This document shows positions 1 through 7,333 of a DNA stretch of 64,000 bases, piece after piece. The stretch comes from Microbispora hainanensis. GTDB lineage: Bacteria; Actinomycetota; Actinomycetes; Streptosporangiales; Streptosporangiaceae. The position numbers were made by a program, and so were the translations under genes. Below the pieces are notes generated by a model that was not told where the DNA came from, ran no database searches, and saw only the letters and a program-made list of their open reading frames with translations. The stretch spans positions 6,820,001 to 6,884,000 of the forward strand of contig NZ_CP108086.1 of assembly GCF_036186745.1 (NCBI RefSeq), in the 5' to 3' direction. The first letter of the stretch is position 1. Each line of letters starts with the position of its first letter.

Positions 1-444
1 TGGCGGGCGACCATCGCCAGCGAACTCGACAATCCCTTCTTCGTGTCGAAGTTCGCGTGGCCGCATCTGGTGCGGCGGGGCGGCGGCGTCATCATCAACG
101 TCGCCTCCATGGCCGGCATGATCGCCGGTGAGGTCCCCCCGATGGTCGCGCACAGCGCGGCGAACGCCGGAGTCATCGGCATGACCCGGCAGTTCGCGCT
201 CGAAGGCGCGCGCCACGGGATCCGCGCGGTGGCGATCAGCCCGGGGCCGATCCTCACCCCGGCCAGCGACCGCGATCTCGGCAACAACAAGGCGGCCAGG
301 GACGCGATCACGCGCAAGACGCTCCTCAAGCGTTTCGGCCGGCCTGAGGAGATCGTCGAGCTGGCGGCCTTCCTCGCCTCCGACCGGGCGGCGTACATCA
401 CGGGCGCCAACTACGCGGTCGACGGCGGCGCGACCGCCTGGTAA
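1..444 (+). CDS. SDR family NAD(P)-dependent oxidoreductase, 5' end cut by window edge
   Basis: The reading frame is open from base 1 (W-R-A-T-I-A-S-E-L-D-N-P-F-F), so the start codon lies outside the window. What remains is the C-terminal half of a classical short-chain dehydrogenase: strand-5 INVASMAG, a substrate-binding loop ISPGPILTP, and the family ending YITGANYAVDGGA. The catalytic Tyr/Lys region reads HSAANAGVIGM instead of the usual YxAAKAG, so Tyr appears to be His and Lys appears to be Asn. The enzyme may be atypical or inactive. Its substrate is unknown. A strong hairpin follows the stop. Confidence 0.85.
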   Translation, partial: WRATIASELDNPFFVSKFAWPHLVRRGGGVIINVASMAGMIAGEVPPMVAHSAANAGVIGMTRQFALEGARHGIRAVAISPGPILTPASDRDLGNNKAARDAITRKTLLKRFGRPEEIVELAAFLASDRAAYITGANYAVDGGATAW

Positions 445-452
445 CGCCACTC

Positions 453-491
453 GATCCCCCTGACGTCCGCGCGCCGGGCGTCAGGGGGATC
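453..491. terminator. Convergent intrinsic terminator hairpin
   Basis: Perfect 13-bp inverted repeat (arms 453-465 and 479-491, GATCCCCCTGACG and its complement) with a 13-nt loop. It lies between the converging SDR and GST-like genes. There is no clear T tract, as is common in high-GC actinomycetes. Confidence 0.7.
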
Positions 492-511
492 AGCCGCGCA
501 TGAAGGTCCAC

Positions 512-1510
512 TCACTTTCCAGGCGCGCTGAGCGCGCCGGTGGAACGCCCGGCGAGCGCCTCGCGTCCGTGCGCCTCGTCCCAGTCGGCCTGGTGCGGCT
601 CGACCGCGATCCGCACCGGCCCGTCGCCCGGGTGAGCGGGCCCGGCGGTGAGCCGCAACGCGGCGAAGTCGGTGGTCTCGCGGAACGCGGGGATCCGGTA
701 GAGGTCGCGGGCGTACGCCCAGAGGTGGGGGTAGGAGGTCAGCGGACGCCTGGTGATCCGGGCGAGCGGATTGTGCAGCAGGTCGTATCTGACCAGGAAC
801 ACCCACAGCTGCACGTCGGACTCGGTGAGGCGCTCCCCGAACAGGTATCGCCGTCCGGCCAGGCGGGCGTCGTAGCGGTCCAGCGCCGCGGCCACCGCGG
901 CGCGCCGCCGCTCGTACTCCTCCTGGGTGGCCGCTCCGGCGACCTGCCGTACGCCCTGGGCGAGGTCGCGCGCGATCTCCTCGTCCAGGGACTCGATCTC
1001 GTCGCGCAGGTCCGGGGGGTAGAGGTCCGTGGTGGCCCATTCGGCGAACGCGGTGCCGAGGTCGAAGGGGATCCGCGCGAAGTCGTTGCTGACGATCCGG
1101 CTCGTCCGCCGGTCCCACAGCACCGGCACCGAGATGTGGCCGGGATATCCGGGCTCGGTGGCGTCGTACGCCTCGCTGAGGAGCGTGAAGCCGTTGACCG
1201 GGTCGGGCCCGCGACGTTCGCGGAAGGCCCAGCCGCGGCCGTCCCGGTCGTCGTCCACGTAGGACACCGACACGACGTCACGCAGCCCGGCGAGGTCGCG
1301 CACGATGACGGCGCGCTGCGCCCACGGACAGGTGAAGGAGGCGTAGAGGTGATAGCGGCCGGGCTCGGCGGGGTGGCCGCTGGAGCCGTCGGCGGTGATC
1401 CTGCCCTGGAAGGGATACAGAGGTCCCGGACGGTCGGTCCTGCCCGGCCCGTACGGGCCGTAGGCGGCGACGTCCGCGGGACTGGCGTACGCGGGCGCCT
1501 GGGTGGTCAT
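512..1510 (-). CDS. Xi-class glutathione S-transferase / hydroquinone reductase-like protein
   Basis: 332 residues. An N-terminal thioredoxin-like domain carries the xi-class motif CPWAQR (Cys61), followed by an all-helical GST C-terminal domain with YLFGERLTESDVQLW. Xi-class enzymes (YqjG/PcpF family) reductively remove thiols from thiolated hydroquinones. Actinomycetes use mycothiol, so the thiol here is probably mycothiol (inference). It is the last gene of a minus-strand run with two flavin reductases, downstream of a cysteine leader peptide, which suggests sulfur-limitation control. Start: ATG at 1510, preceded by AAGGAG. Confidence 0.8.
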   Translation of the reverse strand: MTTQAPAYASPADVAAYGPYGPGRTDRPGPLYPFQGRITADGSSGHPAEPGRYHLYASFTCPWAQRAVIVRDLAGLRDVVSVSYVDDDRDGRGWAFRERRGPDPVNGFTLLSEAYDATEPGYPGHISVPVLWDRRTSRIVSNDFARIPFDLGTAFAEWATTDLYPPDLRDEIESLDEEIARDLAQGVRQVAGAATQEEYERRRAAVAAALDRYDARLAGRRYLFGERLTESDVQLWVFLVRYDLLHNPLARITRRPLTSYPHLWAYARDLYRIPAFRETTDFAALRLTAGPAHPGDGPVRIAVEPHQADWDEAHGREALAGRSTGALSAPGK

Positions 1511-1547
1511 GAAGTCTCCTTGCGGTGGGCCGATGGTTGTCGAAGGG

Positions 1548-2111
1548 TCAGGTCGGCTCGACGAGACGACCGTGCGGCTGCCCCAGTGCCGACCCCAATG
1601 CCGACCCCAGTGCCGCGGTCACCTGCGGGACGACGCGCTCCGTCCAGTCGGCGAGGACCCGGTCGAGGTCGGGGATCTCGGCCTCCAGCAGGGCCAGGCC
1701 GGGAGTGGGCACGAGCGCGCCCAGCTCGACCAGCACGGGACGCAGGTGCAGCTCGACGGCCAGGGCGTGCCGGGGGGATCCCATGACCAGCAGCGGCAGG
1801 GCCACCGTCCCGGTCAGCGCGCCGCCGGGCAGGCGGTCGAGGAACGCCTTGAGCAGGCCGGTGTAGGTGGCCTTGTAGGTGGGGCTCGCCACCAGGAGCA
1901 CCTGCGCTCCGGCGACCAGTTCCAGCGCCACCTCGACGGTCGGCGAGGGCCCGGGGGCGAACAGGTGCGGCCCGATCGCGGACAGGTCCACGACCTCGGG
2001 GGCCGTCTCGTGCCCGATCCGGCGTCCCACCGCCTCGGCCGCCGCCACGGCCGCGAGGTGGGTCCGGGAACCACCGCGCGGATTGCCGACCAGCACCACG
2101 AGAGAGCTCAC
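1548..2111 (-). CDS. NADPH-dependent FMN reductase (SsuE/MsuE-like)
   Basis: 187 residues with a flavodoxin-like fold. The phosphate-binding loop is GNPRGGSRT (residues 9-17) and the flavin-contact segment is ASPTYKATYTGLLKAFLDR. Such enzymes supply FMNH2 to two-component monooxygenases, classically alkanesulfonate desulfonation in sulfur starvation. The C-terminus has a small in-frame repeat (LGSALGSALG) encoded by a 12-bp tandem duplication near 1581-1620. The neighbouring flavin reductase and upstream leader peptide support a sulfur-acquisition role, but no cognate monooxygenase is present here. Confidence 0.85.
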   Translation of the reverse strand: MSSLVVLVGNPRGGSRTHLAAVAAAEAVGRRIGHETAPEVVDLSAIGPHLFAPGPSPTVEVALELVAGAQVLLVASPTYKATYTGLLKAFLDRLPGGALTGTVALPLLVMGSPRHALAVELHLRPVLVELGALVPTPGLALLEAEIPDLDRVLADWTERVVPQVTAALGSALGSALGQPHGRLVEPT

Positions 2112-2220
2112 GAGACCATCCCCTCGTGCCGTTCGGCGTGTCCTGAGTCCGCGTCGGAATGCGTACGAATGGTCAACAGACGGTCCTCCAGATCGGGACG
2201 GGTGTTCGTGCGAAGCGGGG

Positions 2221-2754
2221 TCACGCGTGGGCGATGAACCGGCCGAAGCGGCCCTGGTGGTAGAGCAAGGGACGCCCCGGCCCGCGCACCTCGGCCTCGG
2301 TGACCAGCCCCACGACGAGGACGTGGTCGCCCACGCCGACCCGCTCGTACGGCAGGCAGATCAGATGCGCGGACACGTCTTCGAGCAGCGGCGCCCCGAG
2401 CGGGCCGGGCCGCCATCGGGTGGGCTCGGCGAACCGGTCGATTCCCTTGCGGGCGAACCGGGCGGCGAGATCGGCCTGGTCGCTGGCCAGGACGTTGACG
2501 GCGAAGTGGTCCGCCTCGCGCAACGACGGCCAGGTGGTGGACGACTGGTCGACATAAAAGGAGACGAGGGGCGGGTCAAGGCTGACCGAGGAGAACGAGG
2601 TCGCGGTCAACCCCACCGGCACTCCCCCACTCTGCGCGGTGATCACGACGACTCCCGCCGCGTGCACCGCGAGGGCACGTCTGTAGCCGTCGGCGTCCAG
2701 CGCACGCTTGTAGTCGTCGGCGTCGAGGCCGGGGCCGAGCAGAGTCTCCGTCAT
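2221..2754 (-). CDS. Flavin reductase family protein (HpaC-like split barrel)
   Basis: 177 residues with the flavin reductase domain over most of the length: AAGVVVITAQ, GLTATSFSSVSLDPPLVSFYV, FAVNVLA, the DRF motif, GDHVLVVGLV and the C-terminal PLLYHQGRFG. It would reduce free FMN or FAD with NAD(P)H for a partner monooxygenase. It is the first full-size gene after the cysteine leader peptide and hairpin (2792-3019), so it is probably attenuated by cysteine. ATG at 2754, with AGGTTTG just upstream. Confidence 0.88.
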   Translation of the reverse strand: MTETLLGPGLDADDYKRALDADGYRRALAVHAAGVVVITAQSGGVPVGLTATSFSSVSLDPPLVSFYVDQSSTTWPSLREADHFAVNVLASDQADLAARFARKGIDRFAEPTRWRPGPLGAPLLEDVSAHLICLPYERVGVGDHVLVVGLVTEAEVRGPGRPLLYHQGRFGRFIAHA

Positions 2755-2791
2755 GGCAAACCTCCGGAAAGTCGCGGCTGCTCACAAGGTC

Positions 2792-2828
2792 GATCCCGCC
2801 CGCCGCGGGCACCGCGGCGCGCGGGATC
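2792..2828 (-). terminator. Candidate attenuator hairpin between leader peptide and flavin reductase
   Basis: Long stem-loop in the leader transcript: outer arms GATCCCGC/GCGGGATC (2792-2799, 2821-2828), one C-C mismatch, inner arms CGCCGCGG/CCGCGGCG (2801-2808, 2812-2819), and a 3-nt loop. It ends 37 nt before the flavin reductase ATG. A second, weaker hairpin (CCGTACG arms, 2851-2857 and 2869-2875) lies between it and the leader peptide and could compete with it. The attenuation role is inferred from position and from the peptide. Confidence 0.55.
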
Positions 2829-2944
2829 AGGGATTCGGATGGAGGCGGGACCGTACGTGACGTGGTCGCGTACGGCTCGCGAAGGGGGCGGCCGACGCTC
2901 TCGGCCGGCCCCTCATCGACTCGAAGACGACGGAAGATTCACGA

Positions 2945-3019
2945 TCAACGACACTGCGCGCTGGCGACGTGGCCGAAGTCCACGCTCGAACGCCGGGTCA
3001 GACGAACGCCCTGGCTCAT
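2945..3019 (-). CDS. Cysteine-type cis-regulatory leader peptide (24 aa)
   Basis: A 24-codon ORF, ATG at 3019 to TGA at 2945. It begins MSQGVRLTRR, continues SSVDFGHVAS and ends AQCR. This matches the actinobacterial leader-peptide pattern (L-x-x-R-x-x-V-D-x-x-x-V-A-S-A-x-C-R) that precedes sulfur-assimilation and sulfonate operons. The single Cys sits next to the stop, as expected for ribosome stalling when cysteinyl-tRNA is scarce. The ATG lies 7 nt after the -10 box, so translation is probably leaderless. Confidence 0.85.
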   Translation of the reverse strand: MSQGVRLTRRSSVDFGHVASAQCR

Positions 3020-3055
3020 ACCACCGAACGTACGATCATCGGACCGAAAAGTCAA
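3020..3055 (-). promoter_or_regulatory. Housekeeping-type promoter of the leader peptide operon
   Basis: On the minus strand, -35 TTGACT (3055-3050), a 17-nt spacer and -10 TACGTT (3032-3027). The predicted start of transcription, about 7 nt on, falls at or next to the A of the leader-peptide ATG (3019). Confidence 0.7.
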
Positions 3056-3153
3056 TATTTCCTACTCGCTTTACCGGAAAATCCTCGACCAGGGCCCCAT
3101 CCGGCCAAGCCGGGAGCATTCTGCTCATGGCATGCCGAACCGGCCGGCGGGGG

Positions 3154-4290
3154 TCAGCTCACGACGACGGGGTGGCGCACCACGGCGTCGAAGCCGTAGC
3201 CGAGGAGGTTGTACGCCGCGTGGTCGGGCTGCACCGCGCCGCTCTCGTCGGCGGCCCGGACGAGCAGCCGGAGGTTTCCCGTCTCCCGCGGGGTCCAGGG
3301 GAAGGTCCAGCGGACCCAGCCGCGCGGGTGGCGGTCGTCGCGCAGGCGGGCCGGCCGCCACGACACGCCCTCGTCGTCGCTGACCTCGACCCGGACGACG
3401 CGCCCGCCACCCGACCACGAACGGCCGCGCAGCAGATGCTCGCGCCCCGCCTCCAGGCGGGCCGGCCAGGGCAGTTCGAAGGCGCTCTTCACCCCCACCC
3501 CGGTCAGCGGCGGGCCGCCGCCGGGCGGGTGACCGGGGCCGTGCATGCGGTAGAGCCGCGTGCTCCACGGCGACTCCAGCGGCGCCGCCGACACCTCGAT
3601 GTCACCCAGCCACTTGATCGAGGCGATGCCCACCCAGCCCGGCACCACCAGCCGGGCCGGATGGCCGTGGTCGGGCGGCAGCGGCTTCCCGTTCATCTCG
3701 TAGGCCACGAGCACGTCGTCCAGCGCCTTGGCCACGGGAAGCGGGCGGCGCACCCTGCCCAGGTTCTCCCCCGCCTCGACGTAGTCGGCGTCGAGCCCGC
3801 GGGGCATCAGCGCGACGGCCCTGTCGCTCATCCCCGCCCTCTCCAGGAGCGTCGCGAGCCGCACGCCCCGCCAGCGCGCCACCCCGACCGCGCCCAGCCG
3901 CCAGGCGGTGCCCGACACCTCCTGGTTCTGCTGCTCGCCGTACAGGCGGCGGCCGTTGCCCGCGCACTCGATGAACGCGGTCACGGTCTCGGCAGGCATG
4001 CCGAGGAGGTCCCGGTAGGTGAACGCGACGGGCCCGCCGCGCAGGGCGTCGCCCCACAGCGTGAGCCGCCAGGTGGCCGCGTCGATCAGCGGCGTCGCGG
4101 TGTGGTTGCGGACGAAGAAGAGGTCGTCCGGCGTCAGGTAGTCGTCGCCGCGCAGCGCCTCCCAGCGGGTCTCCGCGTTGGTGCCGCGTACGGCGAACAG
4201 GCGGGGCGGCAGGGGCTTGCGGATGCCGGGCGGGGGTGCCGCCTCCGGCGCCGTACGCCGGGTCTCAAGGCCGTCCTTCATGGAAGTCAT
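3154..4290 (-). CDS. Molybdopterin-dependent sulfite oxidase family protein
   Basis: 378 residues. The oxidoreductase molybdopterin-binding domain covers about 45-235, with the Mo-ligating Cys109 in AFIECAGNGR and the substrate-site segment VPGWVGIASIKWLG. The Mo-co dimerisation domain covers about 255-375 (VRVEVSDDEGVSW, PWTPRETGNLRLLVRA). No signal peptide or Tat motif is visible, so it is probably cytoplasmic. It likely oxidises sulfite to sulfate. It lies 22 bp after the LanC-like gene and next to the sulfur leader operon. The start at 4290 has AGGAGG only 3 nt upstream; 4281 is an alternative. Confidence 0.87.
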   Translation of the reverse strand: MTSMKDGLETRRTAPEAAPPPGIRKPLPPRLFAVRGTNAETRWEALRGDDYLTPDDLFFVRNHTATPLIDAATWRLTLWGDALRGGPVAFTYRDLLGMPAETVTAFIECAGNGRRLYGEQQNQEVSGTAWRLGAVGVARWRGVRLATLLERAGMSDRAVALMPRGLDADYVEAGENLGRVRRPLPVAKALDDVLVAYEMNGKPLPPDHGHPARLVVPGWVGIASIKWLGDIEVSAAPLESPWSTRLYRMHGPGHPPGGGPPLTGVGVKSAFELPWPARLEAGREHLLRGRSWSGGGRVVRVEVSDDEGVSWRPARLRDDRHPRGWVRWTFPWTPRETGNLRLLVRAADESGAVQPDHAAYNLLGYGFDAVVRHPVVVS

Positions 4291-4312
4291 GCGCCTCCTC
4301 ACCTGCCGCTGG

Positions 4313-5629
4313 TCAGCCGGCCGGCCTCCGCAGGGCGACGGCCGGCACGGGAATGGGCGGGAAAGGGTTGTCGGGCAGCAGGATCACGCGGCGCGGCCGG
4401 TCCGCCTGTCCCGCCGCGTCCAGGTGCAGCAGAGCCGCCCCTATCCCCGCCGCCCCGGTCAGGTAGCCGGTGTCGGCCGACACCTCGCCGGGGCGCTGCC
4501 GCCGGTACGCCTGATACCAGCGGTATCCCCTGTCGTCGTAGCCGGTCGCCCGGCCGATCAGGTGGTCGGCGAGCCTGCGGGCGAACTCCAGATGCTCCTG
4601 CTCCCCCGTCGCCGCCCATAACCCCACGTACAGCTCGATCAGCCCGGCGGTGCCGCAGCACTGGCAGGCGATGTTCCACAGCCCCGCCGTCTGCCGGAAG
4701 GGCGCGCCGGACTCCCGCACTCCCTTGGCCAGCCGCCGCACCCACTCCAGGTCGGCAGTGTCGCCGCTCACCCGATACAGCTCGTAGAACATGCGCGCGA
4801 TCCCGGCGGAGCCGGAGCAGTAGCCCAGGTGGTCGGTGACGGCCGCGCTCTCCCCGGTCAGCACGGCGGCCCTCCTGACGAGGTGCGCTCCGCGGCGGGC
4901 CGCGTCGAGGAACGCCTCCTCGCCCGTCGCGCCGTACAGGCGGGCGAGGAGGAAGGCGGTGCCGGCCGTTCCGGCCAGGAAGCCGGGCGGGGCCGCCTCC
5001 GCGGACAGGGCCGGGCACGCGGCGGGCCGCTCCCGGGGCAGGGTCAGCCGCGCGATCCGCCGTCCGGCCTCGACGGCCATCTCCTCGTAGGCCGGCACGC
5101 CGAGCGCCGCCGCGGCGCGCAGCAGCCCCAGCACGACGCCGCCGTCACCGCGCAGCGTGACGTCTCCCGACCAGCCGATGCCGCCGTCGTCGAACGCGCG
5201 GGCGCTCCTGACGATCCTGTCGGCCGCCGCGACCGCCATGCTCTCGAAACGCTCCTCGCCGAGCGCCCATCCGGCCTCGGTCAGCGCGAGGACGCTACCG
5301 GCGAGGCCGTGGTGGAGCGACACGTCGGACTGCCGCCGCCAGGCCGACGCGAGGTAGCGGGCCCCGGCGCGGGCGTCCTCCAGGTAGGCGTCGTGCCCGG
5401 TCCCCGCGGCGAGTTCCAGGAAGAACAGCACGATCCCGGCCGCGCCGGAGTGGAGGGACGCGGGCTCGCCGGGCGTCGCGTGCCGGCCGTACGGGTCGGG
5501 GTTGGCCCGCCATCGCCTGCCGTCCTCGTCGTCGACGGCGGCCGTACGGATCCACCGTCCTGCCATGATGGCGGCCGTCAGCGGAGTCTCTGCACGCTCA
5601 CCGGATGAGCGGATCGGGTCCGGGCCCAT
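4313..5629 (-). CDS. Lanthionine synthetase C-like (LanC-like) protein
   Basis: 438 residues from the ATG at 5629. Repeated alpha/alpha-barrel elements carry the LanC GxxG motifs (SLHSGAAGIVLFF, SLHHGLAGSVLAL, FLAGTAGTAFLLARL, GYCSGSAGIARMF). Zinc-site equivalents are Cys271 (GYCSG) and Cys324-Cys325 (CQCCGTAG); the usual Cys-His-Gly is Cys-Cys-Gly here. No precursor peptide or LanB/LanM gene lies nearby, so it is more likely a stand-alone LanC-like thiol enzyme than a lantibiotic cyclase. It is in an operon with the sulfite oxidase and divergent from the exporter. A -10-like GATAGT ends 6 nt before this ATG, so it may be leaderless. Confidence 0.75.
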   Translation of the reverse strand: MGPDPIRSSGERAETPLTAAIMAGRWIRTAAVDDEDGRRWRANPDPYGRHATPGEPASLHSGAAGIVLFFLELAAGTGHDAYLEDARAGARYLASAWRRQSDVSLHHGLAGSVLALTEAGWALGEERFESMAVAAADRIVRSARAFDDGGIGWSGDVTLRGDGGVVLGLLRAAAALGVPAYEEMAVEAGRRIARLTLPRERPAACPALSAEAAPPGFLAGTAGTAFLLARLYGATGEEAFLDAARRGAHLVRRAAVLTGESAAVTDHLGYCSGSAGIARMFYELYRVSGDTADLEWVRRLAKGVRESGAPFRQTAGLWNIACQCCGTAGLIELYVGLWAATGEQEHLEFARRLADHLIGRATGYDDRGYRWYQAYRRQRPGEVSADTGYLTGAAGIGAALLHLDAAGQADRPRRVILLPDNPFPPIPVPAVALRRPAG

Positions 5630-5648
5630 GCGCCTACTATCCCACAAA

Positions 5649-5662
5649 CCTGGTAGGTAATA
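5649..5662. promoter_or_regulatory. Candidate operator shared with the GntR promoter
   Basis: CCTGGTAGG followed by TAATA. On the minus strand, CCTACCAGG begins 28 nt before the LanC-like ATG. The GntR gene at 14100 has CCTACCTGG at nearly the same distance. The divergent spacer (5630-5764) also has a direct repeat ACTATCC (about 5637 and 5667). Regulation by that GntR protein is inferred. Confidence 0.4.
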
Positions 5663-5764
5663 GCAACTATCCGATGTGCTTTCCCGTATTTCCTATTGAC
5701 TTGCTGGGGATGAGCGCTTCACAGTCGAGCCGAACACCTCGCACTCCCGAGAAAGGCGTCCGGT

Positions 5765-5902
5765 GTGAGCAACGAACACCCCCCGACCGTCGCCGAGCAC
5801 ACCCGCACCGCTTTCAACGAGGACTGGGCCGCCACCATCGTCGGCCTCGTCCTCCTCGCGCTGGTCCTCATCGGCGTGATCCCGACGGGACTGGTGCCGT
5901 GA
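5765..5902 (+). CDS. Small single-span membrane protein preceding the YeiH-type exporter
   Basis: 45 codons from GTG 5765, with GAAAGG upstream. The sequence has a polar N-terminus, then NEDWAATIVGLVLLALVLIG, one predicted transmembrane helix at about residues 21-39. The stop overlaps the exporter ATG by one base (TGATG), indicating translational coupling. The EDW-A-x-x-x-G-L segment resembles the N-terminal start of some full-length YeiH-family proteins. It may therefore be a detached first helix of the transporter (inference). Confidence 0.6.
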   Translation: MSNEHPPTVAEHTRTAFNEDWAATIVGLVLLALVLIGVIPTGLVP

Positions 5903-7008
5903 TGAGCAGCGAAGCGGCCGTCCCCACCACGACGAGGGCCACGGGCTGGCAGTGGCCCGCCCTGGGCGTCCTCACCGTCCTCGTCCTCGCCGCCGGCACC
6001 AGAGCTCTGGACAAGGGCGTGCCCCAGTGGTTCGCGGGCTCCGACCTGGCCAAGGCCATCGAATTCCCCGTCTACGCGATCGCCCTCGGCCTGCTGGGCA
6101 ACGTGGTGCTCACCGTGACCGGGCTGCGCGACCGCCTGGCCGGCGGCTTCCGCACCGAGTTCTTCATCAAGACCGGCCTCGTGCTGCTCGGGGCGTCGAT
6201 CAACCTGAAGGTGATCGTCACGGCGGCCGGGCCGGCGATCGTCCAGGCCATCGTGCTGATCAGCGCGGTGTTCCTGTTCACCTGGTGGCTCGGCGGACGC
6301 TTCGGGCTCGACGACAGGCTGCGGGCGCTGCTGTCCACCGCGGTGTCCATCTGCGGCGTCAGCGCCGCGATCGCCGCCGCGGGAGCCGTGCAGGCCAAGC
6401 GTGAGCAGCTCGCCTACAGCGCGAGCCTGGTGGTCGTGTTCGCCCTGCCGTCCATCTTCATCCTCCCCGCGCTCGCCTCGGCCCTGGGCCTGAGCCCGGA
6501 GGTCGCCGGCGCGTGGATCGGCGGCAACATCGACACGACGGCGGCGGTCACCGCCGCGGGCACCATCGTGGGCGACAACGCGCTTGCCGTCGCGACCATC
6601 GTCAAGGTCACCCAGAACGCCCTGATCGGCATCGTGGTCGTCTTGCTGACCGCCTGGTTCGCGTTCCGGATCGAGCGCCGCCCCGGCGCCGAGCGCCCGG
6701 CCCTGGGAGAGCTGTGGCGGCGGTTCCCGAAGTTCGTGATCGGCTTCGTGGCGTCCTCCGTGGTGGCCACGTGGTATCTCACCACGGTCGGCGCGGCCGA
6801 GGGCAAGGCCGTCATCGGCGTCGCCAACGACCTGCGCACCTGGTTCCTCATCCTCGCCTTCGTGAGCATCGGCCTGGAGTTCCGGGTGGCCTCGCTCAAG
6901 GAGGCGGGCTGGCGGCCGGTCGCCGTCTTCGCCGCCGCCACCGTGGCCAACGTGGTGCTGGCCCTGGGCCTCGCCTCGGTGCTGTTCAGCGGCTTCACGG
7001 TCGCCTGA
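5902..7008 (+). CDS. YeiH/UPF0324-family putative sulfate (sulfite) exporter
   Basis: 368 residues, about ten hydrophobic helices. Family motifs are present: FFIKTGLVLLGASINLKVI, STAVSICGVSAAIAAAGAVQAKREQLAYS and GAWIGGNIDTTAAVTAAGTIVG. The family is annotated as putative sulfate exporters; TauZ, a member, is linked to sulfite or sulfate efflux during taurine breakdown. Here it sits between a sulfite oxidase and an AprBA-like cassette, which fits export of a sulfur oxyanion. Topology and substrate are not proven. Confidence 0.85.
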   Translation: MSSEAAVPTTTRATGWQWPALGVLTVLVLAAGTRALDKGVPQWFAGSDLAKAIEFPVYAIALGLLGNVVLTVTGLRDRLAGGFRTEFFIKTGLVLLGASINLKVIVTAAGPAIVQAIVLISAVFLFTWWLGGRFGLDDRLRALLSTAVSICGVSAAIAAAGAVQAKREQLAYSASLVVVFALPSIFILPALASALGLSPEVAGAWIGGNIDTTAAVTAAGTIVGDNALAVATIVKVTQNALIGIVVVLLTAWFAFRIERRPGAERPALGELWRRFPKFVIGFVASSVVATWYLTTVGAAEGKAVIGVANDLRTWFLILAFVSIGLEFRVASLKEAGWRPVAVFAAATVANVVLALGLASVLFSGFTVA

Positions 7009-7009
7009 A

Positions 7010-7025
7010 CGGCCCGGCCGGGCCG
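7010..7025. terminator. Possible short terminator palindrome after the exporter
   Basis: CGGCCCGGCCGGGCCG is fully self-complementary and starts 2 nt after the exporter stop, ahead of a convergent gene. It is short and has no T tract. Confidence 0.3.
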
Positions 7026-7044
7026 CGCTGCCCGGTGGCGGTCT

Positions 7045-7269
7045 TCAGCGGCGCCGCATGCGGCGCCACGGCCGCCACCGGGCCTCGTTCTCGGTCTCGC
7101 CCTCCTCCGGCGCGGCGTCGTCGTCCGGCAGGTCGTACCAGTGCGTGTCCCCGGGATAGGCGTCGTGCCACGCGCCGGGCGCCTCCGCGGCGCCCCTGGG
7201 GGCGGGGACGGCGGCCCCGGCCAGGTCCACGGATGGCGCACCACGGTCGGAATCGGTCACGGGCTTCAT
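7045..7269 (-). CDS. Small acidic-to-basic hypothetical protein
   Basis: 74 residues from ATG 7269. The middle is acidic and aromatic (GAWHDAYPGDTHWYDLPDDD) and the C-terminus is strongly basic (RWRPWRRMRRR). It has no membrane segment and I do not recognise the family. It lies 64 bp after the AprA-like gene in the same direction and could be the last gene of that operon. GTCAGG lies just upstream of the ATG. Coding status is uncertain. Confidence 0.4.
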   Translation of the reverse strand: MKPVTDSDRGAPSVDLAGAAVPAPRGAAEAPGAWHDAYPGDTHWYDLPDDDAAPEEGETENEARWRPWRRMRRR

Positions 7270-7333
7270 CCTGACACAGATTCTCCACACTTTCGATATG
7301 CAATAGAGGGATTGCCCGCGCATCCCTCCGCGG

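Noticed and set aside
1879..4839. Very long plus-strand open frame opposite the FMN reductase, flavin reductase, sulfite oxidase and LanC-like genes
   Set aside because: It is antisense to four well-supported genes, its translation is Arg/Pro/Gly-rich low-complexity typical of high-GC shadow frames, and it matches no family.
4313..5629. Lanthipeptide biosynthetic cluster
   Set aside because: No precursor peptide, dehydratase or kinase/lyase gene is present; the neighbours are sulfur genes.
5605..5901. N-terminal extension of the exporter from 5605
   Set aside because: The added about 99 residues have no homology and would cross the divergent promoter; the small membrane protein and the TGATG junction explain the region better.
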